Below are positions 1 through 7,853 of a stretch of DNA of 22,983 bases, in pieces; positions within the stretch are counted from its first letter, which is position 1, and each line of letters starts with the position of its first letter. The stretch spans positions 1 to 22,983 of the forward strand of contig WRJC01000051.1 in the NCBI GenBank assembly GCA_009782405.1, given 5' to 3'. This stretch comes from Oscillospiraceae bacterium (GTDB taxonomy: Bacteria; Bacillota_A; Clostridia; Oscillospirales; WRJC01). The translations under genes were made by a program, and so were the position numbers. The notes under the pieces were generated by a model that searched no databases, was not told where the DNA came from, and was given only the letters and a program-made list of their open reading frames with translations.

Positions 1-3000
1 CGGTTACCGACGAACCGTCGCTGCACGCGAACCCCGTTATCTCACCGCTTTGCAGCGTCACCGTGTACACCCTCGCGTCGTAGCTCCAGTAGTAGCTCAG
101 GTTCTCCGGGATCACTTCCTTTATTGTAAGCACTGTGGTCGCCGTCGCGTAGCCGTAGTCGCCAAGGTCGATCGTCAGGCTGCCGCTGCCGGTTATGTTG
201 AATGTGCCTACCGCTCTCGCGTTCGTCTCGTCGTACAGCTCGAATTCGAATGTCGGGGTTTCCGGCTCCGCCCTGTTGGTGTTGATCGTCATCGTCTTGG
301 AGATCGTGATTTTCGGCGTTTCGACTATGATTGCGGGTTCTTCATATGTGTTGGCAAATGTGAACGAACTTGACCCGCTGGTTATTTCGCCGTCTTTTAC
401 CGTTATCGAGTACACCCTTGAGTCATATTTCCAATTTTCCTTGTTCTCGATCACTTCGCTGAGCGTCAGCGTCCCGGTGTAGTTGGCGGGCATGCTTCCG
501 TAGTTTTTGAAGTCTATCGTTATGCTTCCGCCTGCCGCTATTTCGAGGGTTTCAGACCAGGCGCCGCCGCTTATCTGAACCTTGAACAATTCCGCTGTCT
601 CTATGTTCGTGACTTTCCTGACGATTATCGCCGGGTATTTGTCGTCTTTGAACTGGTTCTCGAATGTGACGGTTTTGTTGTTTTCGGAGATGTACATTTC
701 CCTGCTGATTGCCGACCATACATCGCCGAAGCCGCTTGTGTTTTCCGTGACTGTCAGCCCGTCGAGCGACTGCCCCCTGAGTTCGGGCAGGTACACCGTT
801 ATGCCCGCTGTTCCGCCTACGAACCAGCTTGCCGGAATCGTCACTGTTTTTCTGAAGTCGCCCTTTTCTATCGTGAAGCTGAAGTCCATCATTTTGTCGG
901 CCGGGGCGTTTTCCCTGTTGCCTGTCCTTGCGTTTGTGGTGTTCTTGGTTATGTCGATCGACGGGACGGTGTCCACGCCGTAGTTGTTTACGAACACTGC
1001 GTTTTCAGGCCCGTATTCCACGTCGTTGACCACAGTTCCTTCGCCTGAAATGTCGCCGTATTTGTTGATTGTTATCGTCTTCGTGTTTTCGTCGATGGTC
1101 CAGCCGTTCGGGAGGCCGCTTTCTGTTATCGTCACCGTCGCTCCGTCGTCCGTGTACAGCGCCTGGGGTATAGTTATGGTGGCGGCTATTTTGCTTGCCC
1201 CATAGCGTATTTCCGCTCCGCTGAATGTCACGTCGTAAGTTCCGTCTTTTTCTCCCGCTCCGCTCACCGTGAAGTAGAATTTCACTTCATCGAGATCGTA
1301 GTCTGTGCCTTTTATGTAGTTTTCGCTGCTGTAGCAGCTGTCGATGCTGTGCTTATGCTCCGGTTTGCCGCATATGAGCGTCTTGACCGATTCGTAGCAG
1401 CTTTCGTCATGCGTATGCGCGCAGTTTACGGGCATATCGCTCGATTCCCATTCGCCGTCTTCATTTTCAGACCATTCATAGCAGTCCTCGCCGTGCACGT
1501 GCCCGCAGATTGATACTTGCGCATCTTCGTAGCAGCTGTCGTCGTGCTCGTGTACATCAATCCCGCATACCAGCGCCGATTCCGACTTCGACAAATTGGT
1601 TGGAGTCGCATAGTATTCATCGGTTATGCCAAGTATCTTCGTGATCGTTATATCGATGTCGCCCTGCGGTTTTCTTGTGTTGGTGATTGTACCTTTGTTT
1701 GATGCGTAACCATTTTCTGTGTAGCTTACCGTATATTCAGTAGGAACAGTTTCTGTGACGCTATAAGGAACACCATAATTGGGCAAATTGATAATGATTA
1801 TTTGCCATATATCATCATTTGTCAAATTAGCGACATAGGGATAATTTCCTATAGTTCCGCTACCAAGACTTATTTCACCGCTTACTCCAAAATCGTTACC
1901 GCTCAAAGTTACATATATTTCGGCGGGTCTGTTTGCCCATCCTGCATCGATCCATTCTTTATCGAATGTAAAGTCTGCTTTCTTCACGTAGTACACTTCG
2001 ATAACGTTTTCGCCCGTGCTTATCGTTATCGGCGCCGTGTCGCTTTCAAATTCGTACCCGTCTATCACCTTGTCGTCATATGTGCTTATCACCGTGCCGA
2101 ACATCTGGTTGTTGAACGTGTCTGTCTTCGCGTCGTCTATCGTTCCGTCGTAGTAGTATTCCACCTTGTAGCTTAGGTCGTCTCTCTTTTCGAAGTGCGC
2201 CGTGAACGTGGCATCTGCATGTATCGTCGGCACGTAATTCGCGTTCGTACTCACCGTGGCACCCGATTCGTCCGTCCACTCCACGAACCTATAACCATCT
2301 GACGGGGTAGCTGTCGAACCTGTGTTGTCGCCTGTGTAGTTTATCCAGTGGCTTTCGTCCGCCGGACTTACGCTTCCACCCGCCGTCGCCACATAGTCGA
2401 TAGTGTAGATCTGCAATGCGTCTATCTCGAAGTTCGCGTAGTATGTAGCCGCAACGTTCAAGCCGTTTACTTTGGCCGGTATGAATGTTGCGTTAGTACT
2501 GACCACGGCACCCGATTCGTCTGTCCAGTTCTCGAATGTATATCCTATCGCCGCTGTTGCCGTCGATCCCTGCGCTATCCCTGTCGCCGGCGCTAACGTT
2601 TCGCTCGCTAAGCTCACGCTGCCGCCTGTTTTCGCTTCATAGTTGATCGTTATGTCATCGTCTTCTTCGAAGTTCGCGTAGTATGTAGCCGCAACGTTCA
2701 AGCCGTTTACTTTGGCCGGTACGAATTTTGCATTAGTTCCGACTACATTGCCATTTTCATTTGTCCAGTTCACGAAGTGATAGCCCGCTTCCGCTGTTGC
2801 CGTCGAGCCTTGTGCTACTCCCGTAGATGGCGCTAATGTTTCGCTCGCCAGGCTCACGTTACCGCCCGTTTTCGCTTCATAGTTGATCGTTACATCTGGG
2901 TTTTGTTTCCATATGGCTGCCAATATGATTTCGGGTATTTCATCGTTGTTTGCTATGTCGCCGTATTTCGTGATAGCTTCGACCATATTCGGATTATTTG

Positions 3001-5887
3001 TGTCTGTGTATAGCGTGACTCCGTCAAATTGCACGCGCCAACCTTCAAGGCTGTAGCCAGTCCGCGTCGGAGGTGACGGCGGGAAGAGGTTGTCTTCGTT
3101 CCAGAGCACGTTATCTTTGCTCACGTTGTTCGTTGTGCCGAATGTGCCCGCTCCTGCGTTCCACGTCACTTTGTATTTTTTCGCCACGTAGTACACCTTG
3201 ATCACGTTCGCCCCTGCCCCTATCGTTATCGGCGCCGTGTCGCTGTCCAGCCTGTACCCGTCTATCACCTTGTCCGTGTATGTGCTCACCACCGTGCCGA
3301 ATATCTGGTTGCTGAACGTGTCCGTCTTCGTGCTGTCTATCGCCCCGTCGTAGTAGTACTCCACGTCGTAGCTTAGGTCACTCCTCTTCACGTACAGTAC
3401 CTTGATCACGTTCGCCCCTGCCCCTATCGTTATCGGCGCCGTGTCGCTGTCCAGCCTGTACCCGTCTATCACCTTGTCCGTGTATGTGCTCACCACCGTG
3501 CCGAATATCTGGTTGCTGAACGTGTCCGTCTTCGTGCTGTCTATCGCCCCGTCGTAGTAGTACTCCACGTCGTAGCTTAGGTCACTCCTCTTCACGTACA
3601 GTACCTTGATCACGTTCGCCCCTGCCCCTATCGTTATCGATCCGCTCGTCGGGTCTGTACTGTTGAATTCGTACCCGGTCTGTATGTTCTTGTCTCTCAG
3701 CGTCGTCGGCACCGTGTATGTGCTCCCATATGCCTGCCCCGTCACCGTCTCGTCGTACCCAGAACCCATGTACCCCGCTGAGTCCATTGTGTCTTCGTAG
3801 TACTCTATCCTCACGTCTGCTGTCAACTGTTTTACATACCCGACATAAACCGTCACAACTCTATTTCCCGCCGACAAAGTTTCCGTATAAGAAGCGAAAA
3901 AATTATCATGTCTGAGGTAATAATCAGTTGAAGTTGTTAAATCCGAAGGGGTATATTTTGTGTATGTACCCAAAGGCAACATACTATGGTTACTGGCATC
4001 CCTAACATAATCTTCTTCCAATACATTACCTGTCGATTCGATGGTGAAGCCAGTATTATCTGAGAGTTTAACTCCTTCTGGTGAAATGGCATCTCCATCT
4101 TCATCCACTTCATAATAGACATAACGGAATGAACCTCCTGGAGTCGGCAAATCTGGTACTCGGAAATATTTTTTACAATATTTATCGAGATAATTTTCGT
4201 ATGAAACTGTCGCCTCTTTATTTGTTGGAAAAGTATCGTAACTATATCCGTCTTTTATTTTTATATAATACGTCAGCGTTGCTTGGTCACCTGTAATATC
4301 TCCAAGATCCCAGTTCAAAACATCGTTTCCATTGCTTGTTGTGTTTGGAAGCAAAGTGCCTGCCGTAACCGATGGCTTGTAAGCCGCATCTTCATAATAA
4401 TCAAAATATATGCTCATTTCATCTGAAATAACCGCATTTGTCGCAGCAATTTTGATTTGATTGGCAATCGATTTGAAAACGTCGGGAAGCACGATTGGAT
4501 CTTGAACGGGATAATACCTATTATTGAGACTTCTGCCCGTGGAAATTCTTCTCAACACATCCCCTGCTCCTGATCCCGTCACGCTCAAACCAACCGTATA
4601 AATTATCACATTTGCGTTTTCCAATTGATCCCGCGCTATTGTTATGGCCGAATAACCTGTGCCACCATTATTTATTGTTGTTGCATTTTCTGTAGTGCCA
4701 TTTCCATTGTTCGGTTCACCATCGCTCATAAACACTACAAACGCAAGACGATTGGCTTTATCTTCCGCCGATCTATTATTTAGGATGGTATAAGCCGCAT
4801 TCAAACCCACAACATAATTTGTGCTGCCAGTCGCAGTCATGCCACCAATGAAAGTATCTTTCAAATAGCTTGCGCTGGTTGAATTATTTTTATACAGATT
4901 GTTTTCATGGGTCGCGCCACTAGCCGTGGTCGCAGCTGTATTAAAGTATACTACGCCCAATCTGTTATCATTTTGCGACCCGTCCGCATAAGGAGCAAAA
5001 ATCGTATCAACAAAATCTTTCCCTGCTTGTATCGCGTCGTCAATACGGTACGTGCACCCATTAGCGGCATTGTCATTATATGTACCTCTTCCGGGATTCA
5101 AATTTGCAGTGGTATTTGTTGTACCCGTTCCTGTGGGAAAATTTCTAGCCAACAGTGCAGTATAACTTACAGGAGCTGTACCACCAAACCCAGGGTTAGT
5201 TCCTGAACTGGACACAAGAAAACTACGCAAATTAGTATTAATACCTGATAAAATCCCATCGCCCATTTTTAAATCGGCTTGAGTCCAAGTATTGGTGTTG
5301 TTGGCAGAACGCCTATACCGCGCTACATTAGTAGTTTGAAAGCCGGTGATCCAAACGCTATCCAAAGTTTCTGCTGCACCGCTTGCTCCTGATTTATGGT
5401 ACCGTAGCGTTATCGTAATCGTATTTGTAACGTCCGTCCAGCCAGAATTATTGCCAGAAGCATTTGGATTCACTTGATAAGTCAAAGATTTCGTGTAAGT
5501 ATATTCCGTAAAATGTTTTGGATTCGTACACCGACTACTCGTGTCACTTGTGCCACTACCCATACTGCCTGTTTGGTCAAGAACAAGTACCACGTCGATA
5601 GGCTTTTTGACAGGCTGTCCTTGCAGGGTCAAGGTGACTTTGCCGATTTCATCGGTTATCCAGTCTGCTTGTTTGTCGATGTTTACCCCGCCCTGTGCCG
5701 GATAAAGCGGGAATTGTTCACCATCATTGACGTAGCCGTCATTGATGTGCCCATCGTGAATGTAAGGGTTCCCCTTTGTCCCATCCCCGTCCGCCATAAC
5801 GATGTTGCCCGGCAAAATCCCGATCGCCATCACGACCGCGAGCAGCAGCGCTATCGCCAATTTTGAATATTGCTTCGCTTTGTTCAT
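1..5887 (-). CDS. Giant vWA/MucBP/InlB-repeat/Cna_B-type surface adhesin 1 (C-terminus beyond left edge)
   Basis: The frame is open from an ATG at 5887 to the left edge: 1962 codons, incomplete. GGAGG lies about 9 nt before the ATG. Residues 1-32 are a signal peptide (probable cut VMA|DG). A von Willebrand A domain follows, with MIDAS D104-Q-T106-G-S108 and FMSDGEP near residue 392. About 170 residues are inserted after the MIDAS, bounded by C120 and C278. Next come MucBP-like units (about 690-900, two nearly identical), an InlB-type repeat (WNAGAGTFG), two near-identical 80-residue divergent InlB B-repeats plus a third degenerate one (about 995-1230), another MucBP unit, a Cna_B-like domain (KEWIDAGWANRP), four Cys/His motifs (about 1435-1520) and several beta-sandwich modules resembling pilin isopeptide domains. 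The end matches adhesin 2 in frame, so the missing part is probably a Thr/Pro stalk and sorting signal. It is likely a wall-anchored binding protein; the ligand is unknown. Confidence 0.9.
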   Translation of the reverse strand, partial: MNKAKQYSKLAIALLLAVVMAIGILPGNIVMADGDGTKGNPYIHDGHINDGYVNDGEQFPLYPAQGGVNIDKQADWITDEIGKVTLTLQGQPVKKPIDVVLVLDQTGSMGSGTSDTSSRCTNPKHFTEYTYTKSLTYQVNPNASGNNSGWTDVTNTITITLRYHKSGASGAAETLDSVWITGFQTTNVARYRRSANNTNTWTQADLKMGDGILSGINTNLRSFLVSSSGTNPGFGGTAPVSYTALLARNFPTGTGTTNTTANLNPGRGTYNDNAANGCTYRIDDAIQAGKDFVDTIFAPYADGSQNDNRLGVVYFNTAATTASGATHENNLYKNNSTSASYLKDTFIGGMTATGSTNYVVGLNAAYTILNNRSAEDKANRLAFVVFMSDGEPNNGNGTTENATTINNGGTGYSAITIARDQLENANVIIYTVGLSVTGSGAGDVLRRISTGRSLNNRYYPVQDPIVLPDVFKSIANQIKIAATNAVISDEMSIYFDYYEDAAYKPSVTAGTLLPNTTSNGNDVLNWDLGDITGDQATLTYYIKIKDGYSYDTFPTNKEATVSYENYLDKYCKKYFRVPDLPTPGGSFRYVYYEVDEDGDAISPEGVKLSDNTGFTIESTGNVLEEDYVRDASNHSMLPLGTYTKYTPSDLTTSTDYYLRHDNFFASYTETLSAGNRVVTVYVGYVKQLTADVRIEYYEDTMDSAGYMGSGYDETVTGQAYGSTYTVPTTLRDKNIQTGYEFNSTDPTSGSITIGAGANVIKVLYVKRSDLSYDVEYYYDGAIDSTKTDTFSNQIFGTVVSTYTDKVIDGYRLDSDTAPITIGAGANVIKVLYVKRSDLSYDVEYYYDGAIDSTKTDTFSNQIFGTVVSTYTDKVIDGYRLDSDTAPITIGAGANVIKVYYVAKKYKVTWNAGAGTFGTTNNVSKDNVLWNEDNLFPPSPPTRTGYSLEGWRVQFDGVTLYTDTNNPNMVEAITKYGDIANNDEIPEIILAAIWKQNPDVTINYEAKTGGNVSLASETLAPSTGVAQGSTATAEAGYHFVNWTNENGNVVGTNAKFVPAKVNGLNVAATYYANFEEDDDITINYEAKTGGSVSLASETLAPATGIAQGSTATAAIGYTFENWTDESGAVVSTNATFIPAKVNGLNVAATYYANFEIDALQIYTIDYVATAGGSVSPADESHWINYTGDNTGSTATPSDGYRFVEWTDESGATVSTNANYVPTIHADATFTAHFEKRDDLSYKVEYYYDGTIDDAKTDTFNNQMFGTVISTYDDKVIDGYEFESDTAPITISTGENVIEVYYVKKADFTFDKEWIDAGWANRPAEIYVTLSGNDFGVSGEISLGSGTIGNYPYVANLTNDDIWQIIIINLPNYGVPYSVTETVPTEYTVSYTENGYASNKGTITNTRKPQGDIDITITKILGITDEYYATPTNLSKSESALVCGIDVHEHDDSCYEDAQVSICGHVHGEDCYEWSENEDGEWESSDMPVNCAHTHDESCYESVKTLICGKPEHKHSIDSCYSSENYIKGTDYDLDEVKFYFTVSGAGEKDGTYDVTFSGAEIRYGASKIAATITIPQALYTDDGATVTITESGLPNGWTIDENTKTITINKYGDISGEGTVVNDVEYGPENAVFVNNYGVDTVPSIDITKNTTNARTGNRENAPADKMMDFSFTIEKGDFRKTVTIPASWFVGGTAGITVYLPELRGQSLDGLTVTENTSGFGDVWSAISREMYISENNKTVTFENQFKDDKYPAIIVRKVTNIETAELFKVQISGGAWSETLEIAAGGSITIDFKNYGSMPANYTGTLTLSEVIENKENWKYDSRVYSITVKDGEITSGSSSFTFANTYEEPAIIVETPKITISKTMTINTNRAEPETPTFEFELYDETNARAVGTFNITGSGSLTIDLGDYGYATATTVLTIKEVIPENLSYYWSYDARVYTVTLQSGEITGFACSDGSSVT
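1336..1575 (-). repeat. Four Cys/His motifs (C-x-H-x-H-x3-C-Y type) in adhesin 1
   Basis: Within adhesin 1, four successive units read CGIDVHEHDDSCY, CGHVHGEDCY, CAHTHDESCY and CGKPEHKHSIDSCY. Each has a Cys, a closely spaced His-x-His pair, acidic residues and a closing Cys-Tyr. Adhesin 2 has one degenerate copy at the same domain position (CGLEHKHTEECV). Similar units occur in other Firmicute surface proteins. A metal-binding or disulfide role is inference. Confidence 0.8.
2427..2906 (-). repeat. Two tandem 240-bp repeats (80-aa divergent InlB B-repeats)
   Basis: Matching blocks begin at 2427 and 2667, a period of 240 bp, in frame with adhesin 1. Each unit encodes the GG-x-V-S-L-A-S-E ... 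GSTATA ... GY-x-F-x-NW pattern and ends in YYANFE, typical of the divergent InlB B-repeat family. A third, more diverged copy lies at about 2190-2410. The DNA identity suggests recent duplication or homogenisation. Confidence 0.85.
3185..3640 (-). repeat. Two near-identical 204-bp tandem repeats plus partial third (MucBP-like, 68 aa)
   Basis: Blocks starting CACGTA at 3185, 3389 and 3593 are exactly 204 bp apart. The first two units differ at only a few bases. The third is identical for about 46 bp and then diverges. Each unit encodes a MucBP-like module (VEYYYDGAIDSTKTD ... VIDGY ... ITIGAGANVIKV). An older relative lies at about 1978-2180. The period keeps the reading frame, so copy number could change without breaking the gene. 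Confidence 0.9.
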
Positions 5888-5923
5888 ACAACTTTGCCTC
5901 CATTTAAATAATAAGATTTTTGT

Positions 5924-5959
5924 GTTTTGCCTCTTTTATTATGGAGTTGTGGTTCTCCG
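5924..5959 (-). promoter_or_regulatory. Conserved leader element of adhesin 1 (GGAG/CTCC hairpin)
   Basis: This 36-nt block matches 12250-12285 in the adhesin 2 leader at 35 of 36 positions. It ends 36 nt before the start codon here and 37 nt there, while the bases around it differ. In the RNA a GGAG (from + strand 5955-5958) can pair with CTCC (from 5943-5946) across an 8-nt loop, followed by AUAAUAAAAGAGGCAAAAC. I do not recognise a known riboswitch class. It could be an RNA element or a DNA-binding site. Confidence 0.6.
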
Positions 5960-6113
5960 TTTTCAGCCTCGCTGCTAACGCGCAGTGTGGTTAAACGCCC
6001 GGTTTTACAGAGCCGCGGTCCTCTTTTTTTTTGCTTTTTTTTTGCCTCCCTTGTTCCAGGAAATTGATGATTCGATGAATCTCCCCTCTACATCTGATTT
6101 TCATTATGAACCC

Positions 6114-6176
6114 ATTATACAGATTGCCAGTCACAAGCCAGTCACAAAATATCGCGTTTTTTTCCCTCTGGTCACA
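6114..6176 (-). promoter_or_regulatory. Adhesin 1 promoter with 11-bp-spaced direct-repeat activator site
   Basis: On the minus strand a TATAAT (+ strand 6114-6119) follows two direct TGTGACTGG repeats (GTCACA on the + strand at 6130-6135 and 6141-6146, 11 bp apart). The hexamer 17 nt upstream of the -10 is ACTGGC, a poor -35 lying inside the repeats. A third GTCACA is at 6171-6176, beyond an A/T tract. A site replacing the -35 box is typical of PhoB/OmpR-family activation. The predicted transcript start is near 6107, giving a leader of about 220 nt. Confidence 0.65.
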
Positions 6177-6381
6177 GCAAACCGCAAACGGAAGCCGCCA
6201 ATATGGAACCGCAGTCCCAAAAATCGTCGCGCCCTAATTCCGAAGAGAGCCGGGGACAATGCCGTTTTTCCTCAATATATCGACGATATTCCCCATTTTT
6301 ACACAATTTGCGCAAGTCCAAAACCTCCCCAGTGTCCGTTTAACATTATATCACAAAACATCTTTTTTTTGTTAATTATGT

Positions 6382-6444
6382 CTAAAAAGACAACATCTTT
6401 TTTTTGACTTTTTTCGCCCCGTTTTGACGCGGCAAATCAGGCAT
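6382..6444 (-). pseudogene. Possible remnant of a response regulator gene after HK-1
   Basis: An ATG overlaps the HK-1 stop just as the RR-2 start overlaps HK-2 (TATGCCTGA here, TATGCTTAA there) and opens a 20-codon frame ending at 6382. Its 3' part (GTCAAAAAAAAG, then the palindrome) resembles the 3' end of RR-1 (TTCAAAAAAAAATAA, then the same 19-nt palindrome block). This suggests a lost response regulator whose two ends remain. The evidence is thin: the ATG partly follows from the shared Asp-Tyr-Ala codons, and the A-run is low-complexity. Confidence 0.3.
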
Positions 6445-7759
6445 AGTCCGCGCCCTCGTTCAAGGCGAAGTGAATTTCGGTGCCCTCCCCCTTTTCGCTC
6501 TCTATCCATATCTCGCCACCGTGCGCCATGATGATGTGCCGGCAAACGCACAGCCCGATCCCGTGCCGCCAGTGATCCGCTTTCGTCGATACATACTGCC
6601 TCAGCGCGACCCGCGCCGTCTCCGCGTCCATGCCCTCCCCGTCGTCGGTCACGCTCACCACCTGCCTGTCCTCTTCCCGGCGCAGCCTCACCGTGATCGT
6701 GCCGTTCTGCGTGTGCCGGAATGCATTGGACAGCAGGTTGATCATCACCTGTTCGATCCTCGTGGGGTCCAGCCATATCTTCGGAAGCCCTTCTTGAAGC
6801 TCGTATCCCAGTTCATTGCCGTTCGCATCCAGCTTTTTGTGCTGTGCGTCGCAAACATACGAGAGCAGTTCCGCCATGTCCACTATCTGGCGTTCCAGCG
6901 AAATCCTGCCCTTTTCGATGGCCACCGTGTCCATCAGGTCTAACATCACGTTGTCGATCAGCTTGACCATGCGCTCCGATTCCATCAGGTTGTGCGTTAT
7001 TTCCTCCATGTTTATCGGCGTTTCCTTGAGCAGGTCGAGCGTGTCCCCGCTGCTGGCCGCGATGACCGCAAGCGGCGTGTTTATCTCGTGGGCCATAGTG
7101 GCCAAAAAGTCGCTTTTCATCTGGTCGTAGCGCACCAGCGTTTCGTTTCGCGCGGCGAGTTCGCGGTTGAGCTCTTCCACTTCCTGTTGTTTCGCGGTGA
7201 TCATGCGGTTCCTGATCAGCACCACCAATACCGACAATGCGGCGCATATCAAAAAGTTCGACAACGCATGGAGCGTATATATGAAATCCGACTCGATTAC
7301 GGCCAGCGTTTCGGGCCGGACATAGGCAAATATGGTGCAGGCGGCGTATATGACGGCCTCGAGCGCGGCGGCTGCGAAACCTTCGCCGCCGTCCAAAAGC
7401 AGCGCCGTGAAAACGATGGCGAGGATGAACAGGCACGAGGCGCCGCTTTTGTGGCCCCCGCACAAAAAGAACAGCGCCGGGAAGGCGATCATGAACATCA
7501 AAACAACCCAAAGCCAGCTGCAAAGCCGGTAGCACTTTTTTTTCTCCGCCACGCGCAACATCACATATGACATCGGCGTTATCGCCAAATCGATGACGAC
7601 GGCAGTGGCTCCAAAACTCGATATCGCGCCGATGACCGCAACTATCACGCCTGCGATTATCCCCACGAATGCCGTCAAATTGAAAAATTGAATCCGCAGT
7701 TCAAGTTCTTTGCCGAAATAGGCGCCCAATATTTTTGATATTGTTTTTTTTATCCGCAT
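6437..7759 (-). CDS. Membrane sensor histidine kinase HK-1
   Basis: This 440-aa protein has GGGAG 7 nt before its ATG. About six hydrophobic helices (residues 29-184) form the sensor, with no clear PAS, HAMP or large extracellular domain. A short coiled coil (about 185-215) leads to the HisKA H-box AHEINTPL, with His224 as the predicted phosphorylated residue. The ATPase domain shows the N box (NLLSNAFRH, 341-349), G1 DDGEGM (372-377) and G2 HGIGL (399-403). Cysteines C76, C80, C100 and C109 (KKKCYRLC, CGGHKSGASC) are shared with HK-2 and HK-3. It sits between two adhesin genes with no regulator directly after it. I see no good promoter before it, only the adhesin 2 terminator, so its expression may depend on read-through. 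Its kinase domain is nearly identical to that of HK-2. Confidence 0.93.
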   Translation of the reverse strand: MRIKKTISKILGAYFGKELELRIQFFNLTAFVGIIAGVIVAVIGAISSFGATAVVIDLAITPMSYVMLRVAEKKKCYRLCSWLWVVLMFMIAFPALFFLCGGHKSGASCLFILAIVFTALLLDGGEGFAAAALEAVIYAACTIFAYVRPETLAVIESDFIYTLHALSNFLICAALSVLVVLIRNRMITAKQQEVEELNRELAARNETLVRYDQMKSDFLATMAHEINTPLAVIAASSGDTLDLLKETPINMEEITHNLMESERMVKLIDNVMLDLMDTVAIEKGRISLERQIVDMAELLSYVCDAQHKKLDANGNELGYELQEGLPKIWLDPTRIEQVMINLLSNAFRHTQNGTITVRLRREEDRQVVSVTDDGEGMDAETARVALRQYVSTKADHWRHGIGLCVCRHIIMAHGGEIWIESEKGEGTEIHFALNEGADYA

Positions 7760-7791
7760 ATCGCGTCTCCCGTGTGTGTTATGATTTTTTT

Positions 7792-7831
7792 ACGCAAAAA
7801 GGGCCGGATTTTGCCCCGGCCCTTTTTGCGT
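7792..7831. terminator. Bidirectional intrinsic terminator after adhesin 2
   Basis: A perfect 16-bp inverted repeat (7792-7807 and 7816-7831) has an 8-base loop. The GC core GGGCCGG/CCGGCCC is flanked by A5 and T5, so it reads as a terminator in both directions. It lies between the adhesin 2 stop and the HK-1 start. Confidence 0.85.
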
Positions 7832-7853
7832 CAATGTTTATCGGCCTTTGTCG

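Larger units (their letters stand above)
5888..6436. other. 549-nt region between HK-1 and adhesin 1
   Basis: No convincing gene lies here. It holds the adhesin 1 ribosome binding site, the conserved leader element, two T9 runs (6024-6032 and 6035-6043), the promoter with GTCACA repeats, a block at 6257-6294 resembling 12458-12494, and a 15-bp direct repeat (6357-6371 and 6392-6406) around a small palindrome at 6379-6392. The order of shared blocks matches the region upstream of adhesin 2, so the two intergenic regions are duplicates that have diverged. Confidence 0.75.

Noticed and set aside
1..5887. CRISPR array as an explanation for the regular repeats
   Set aside because: The repeats are 204 and 240 bp, in frame, and encode known adhesin modules. 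There are no short repeats with unique spacers and no cas genes.
5924..5959. preQ1-type riboswitch for the conserved leader element
   Set aside because: A short stem followed by an A-rich tail is superficially similar, but the conserved preQ1 loop bases are absent and a surface adhesin is an unlikely target.
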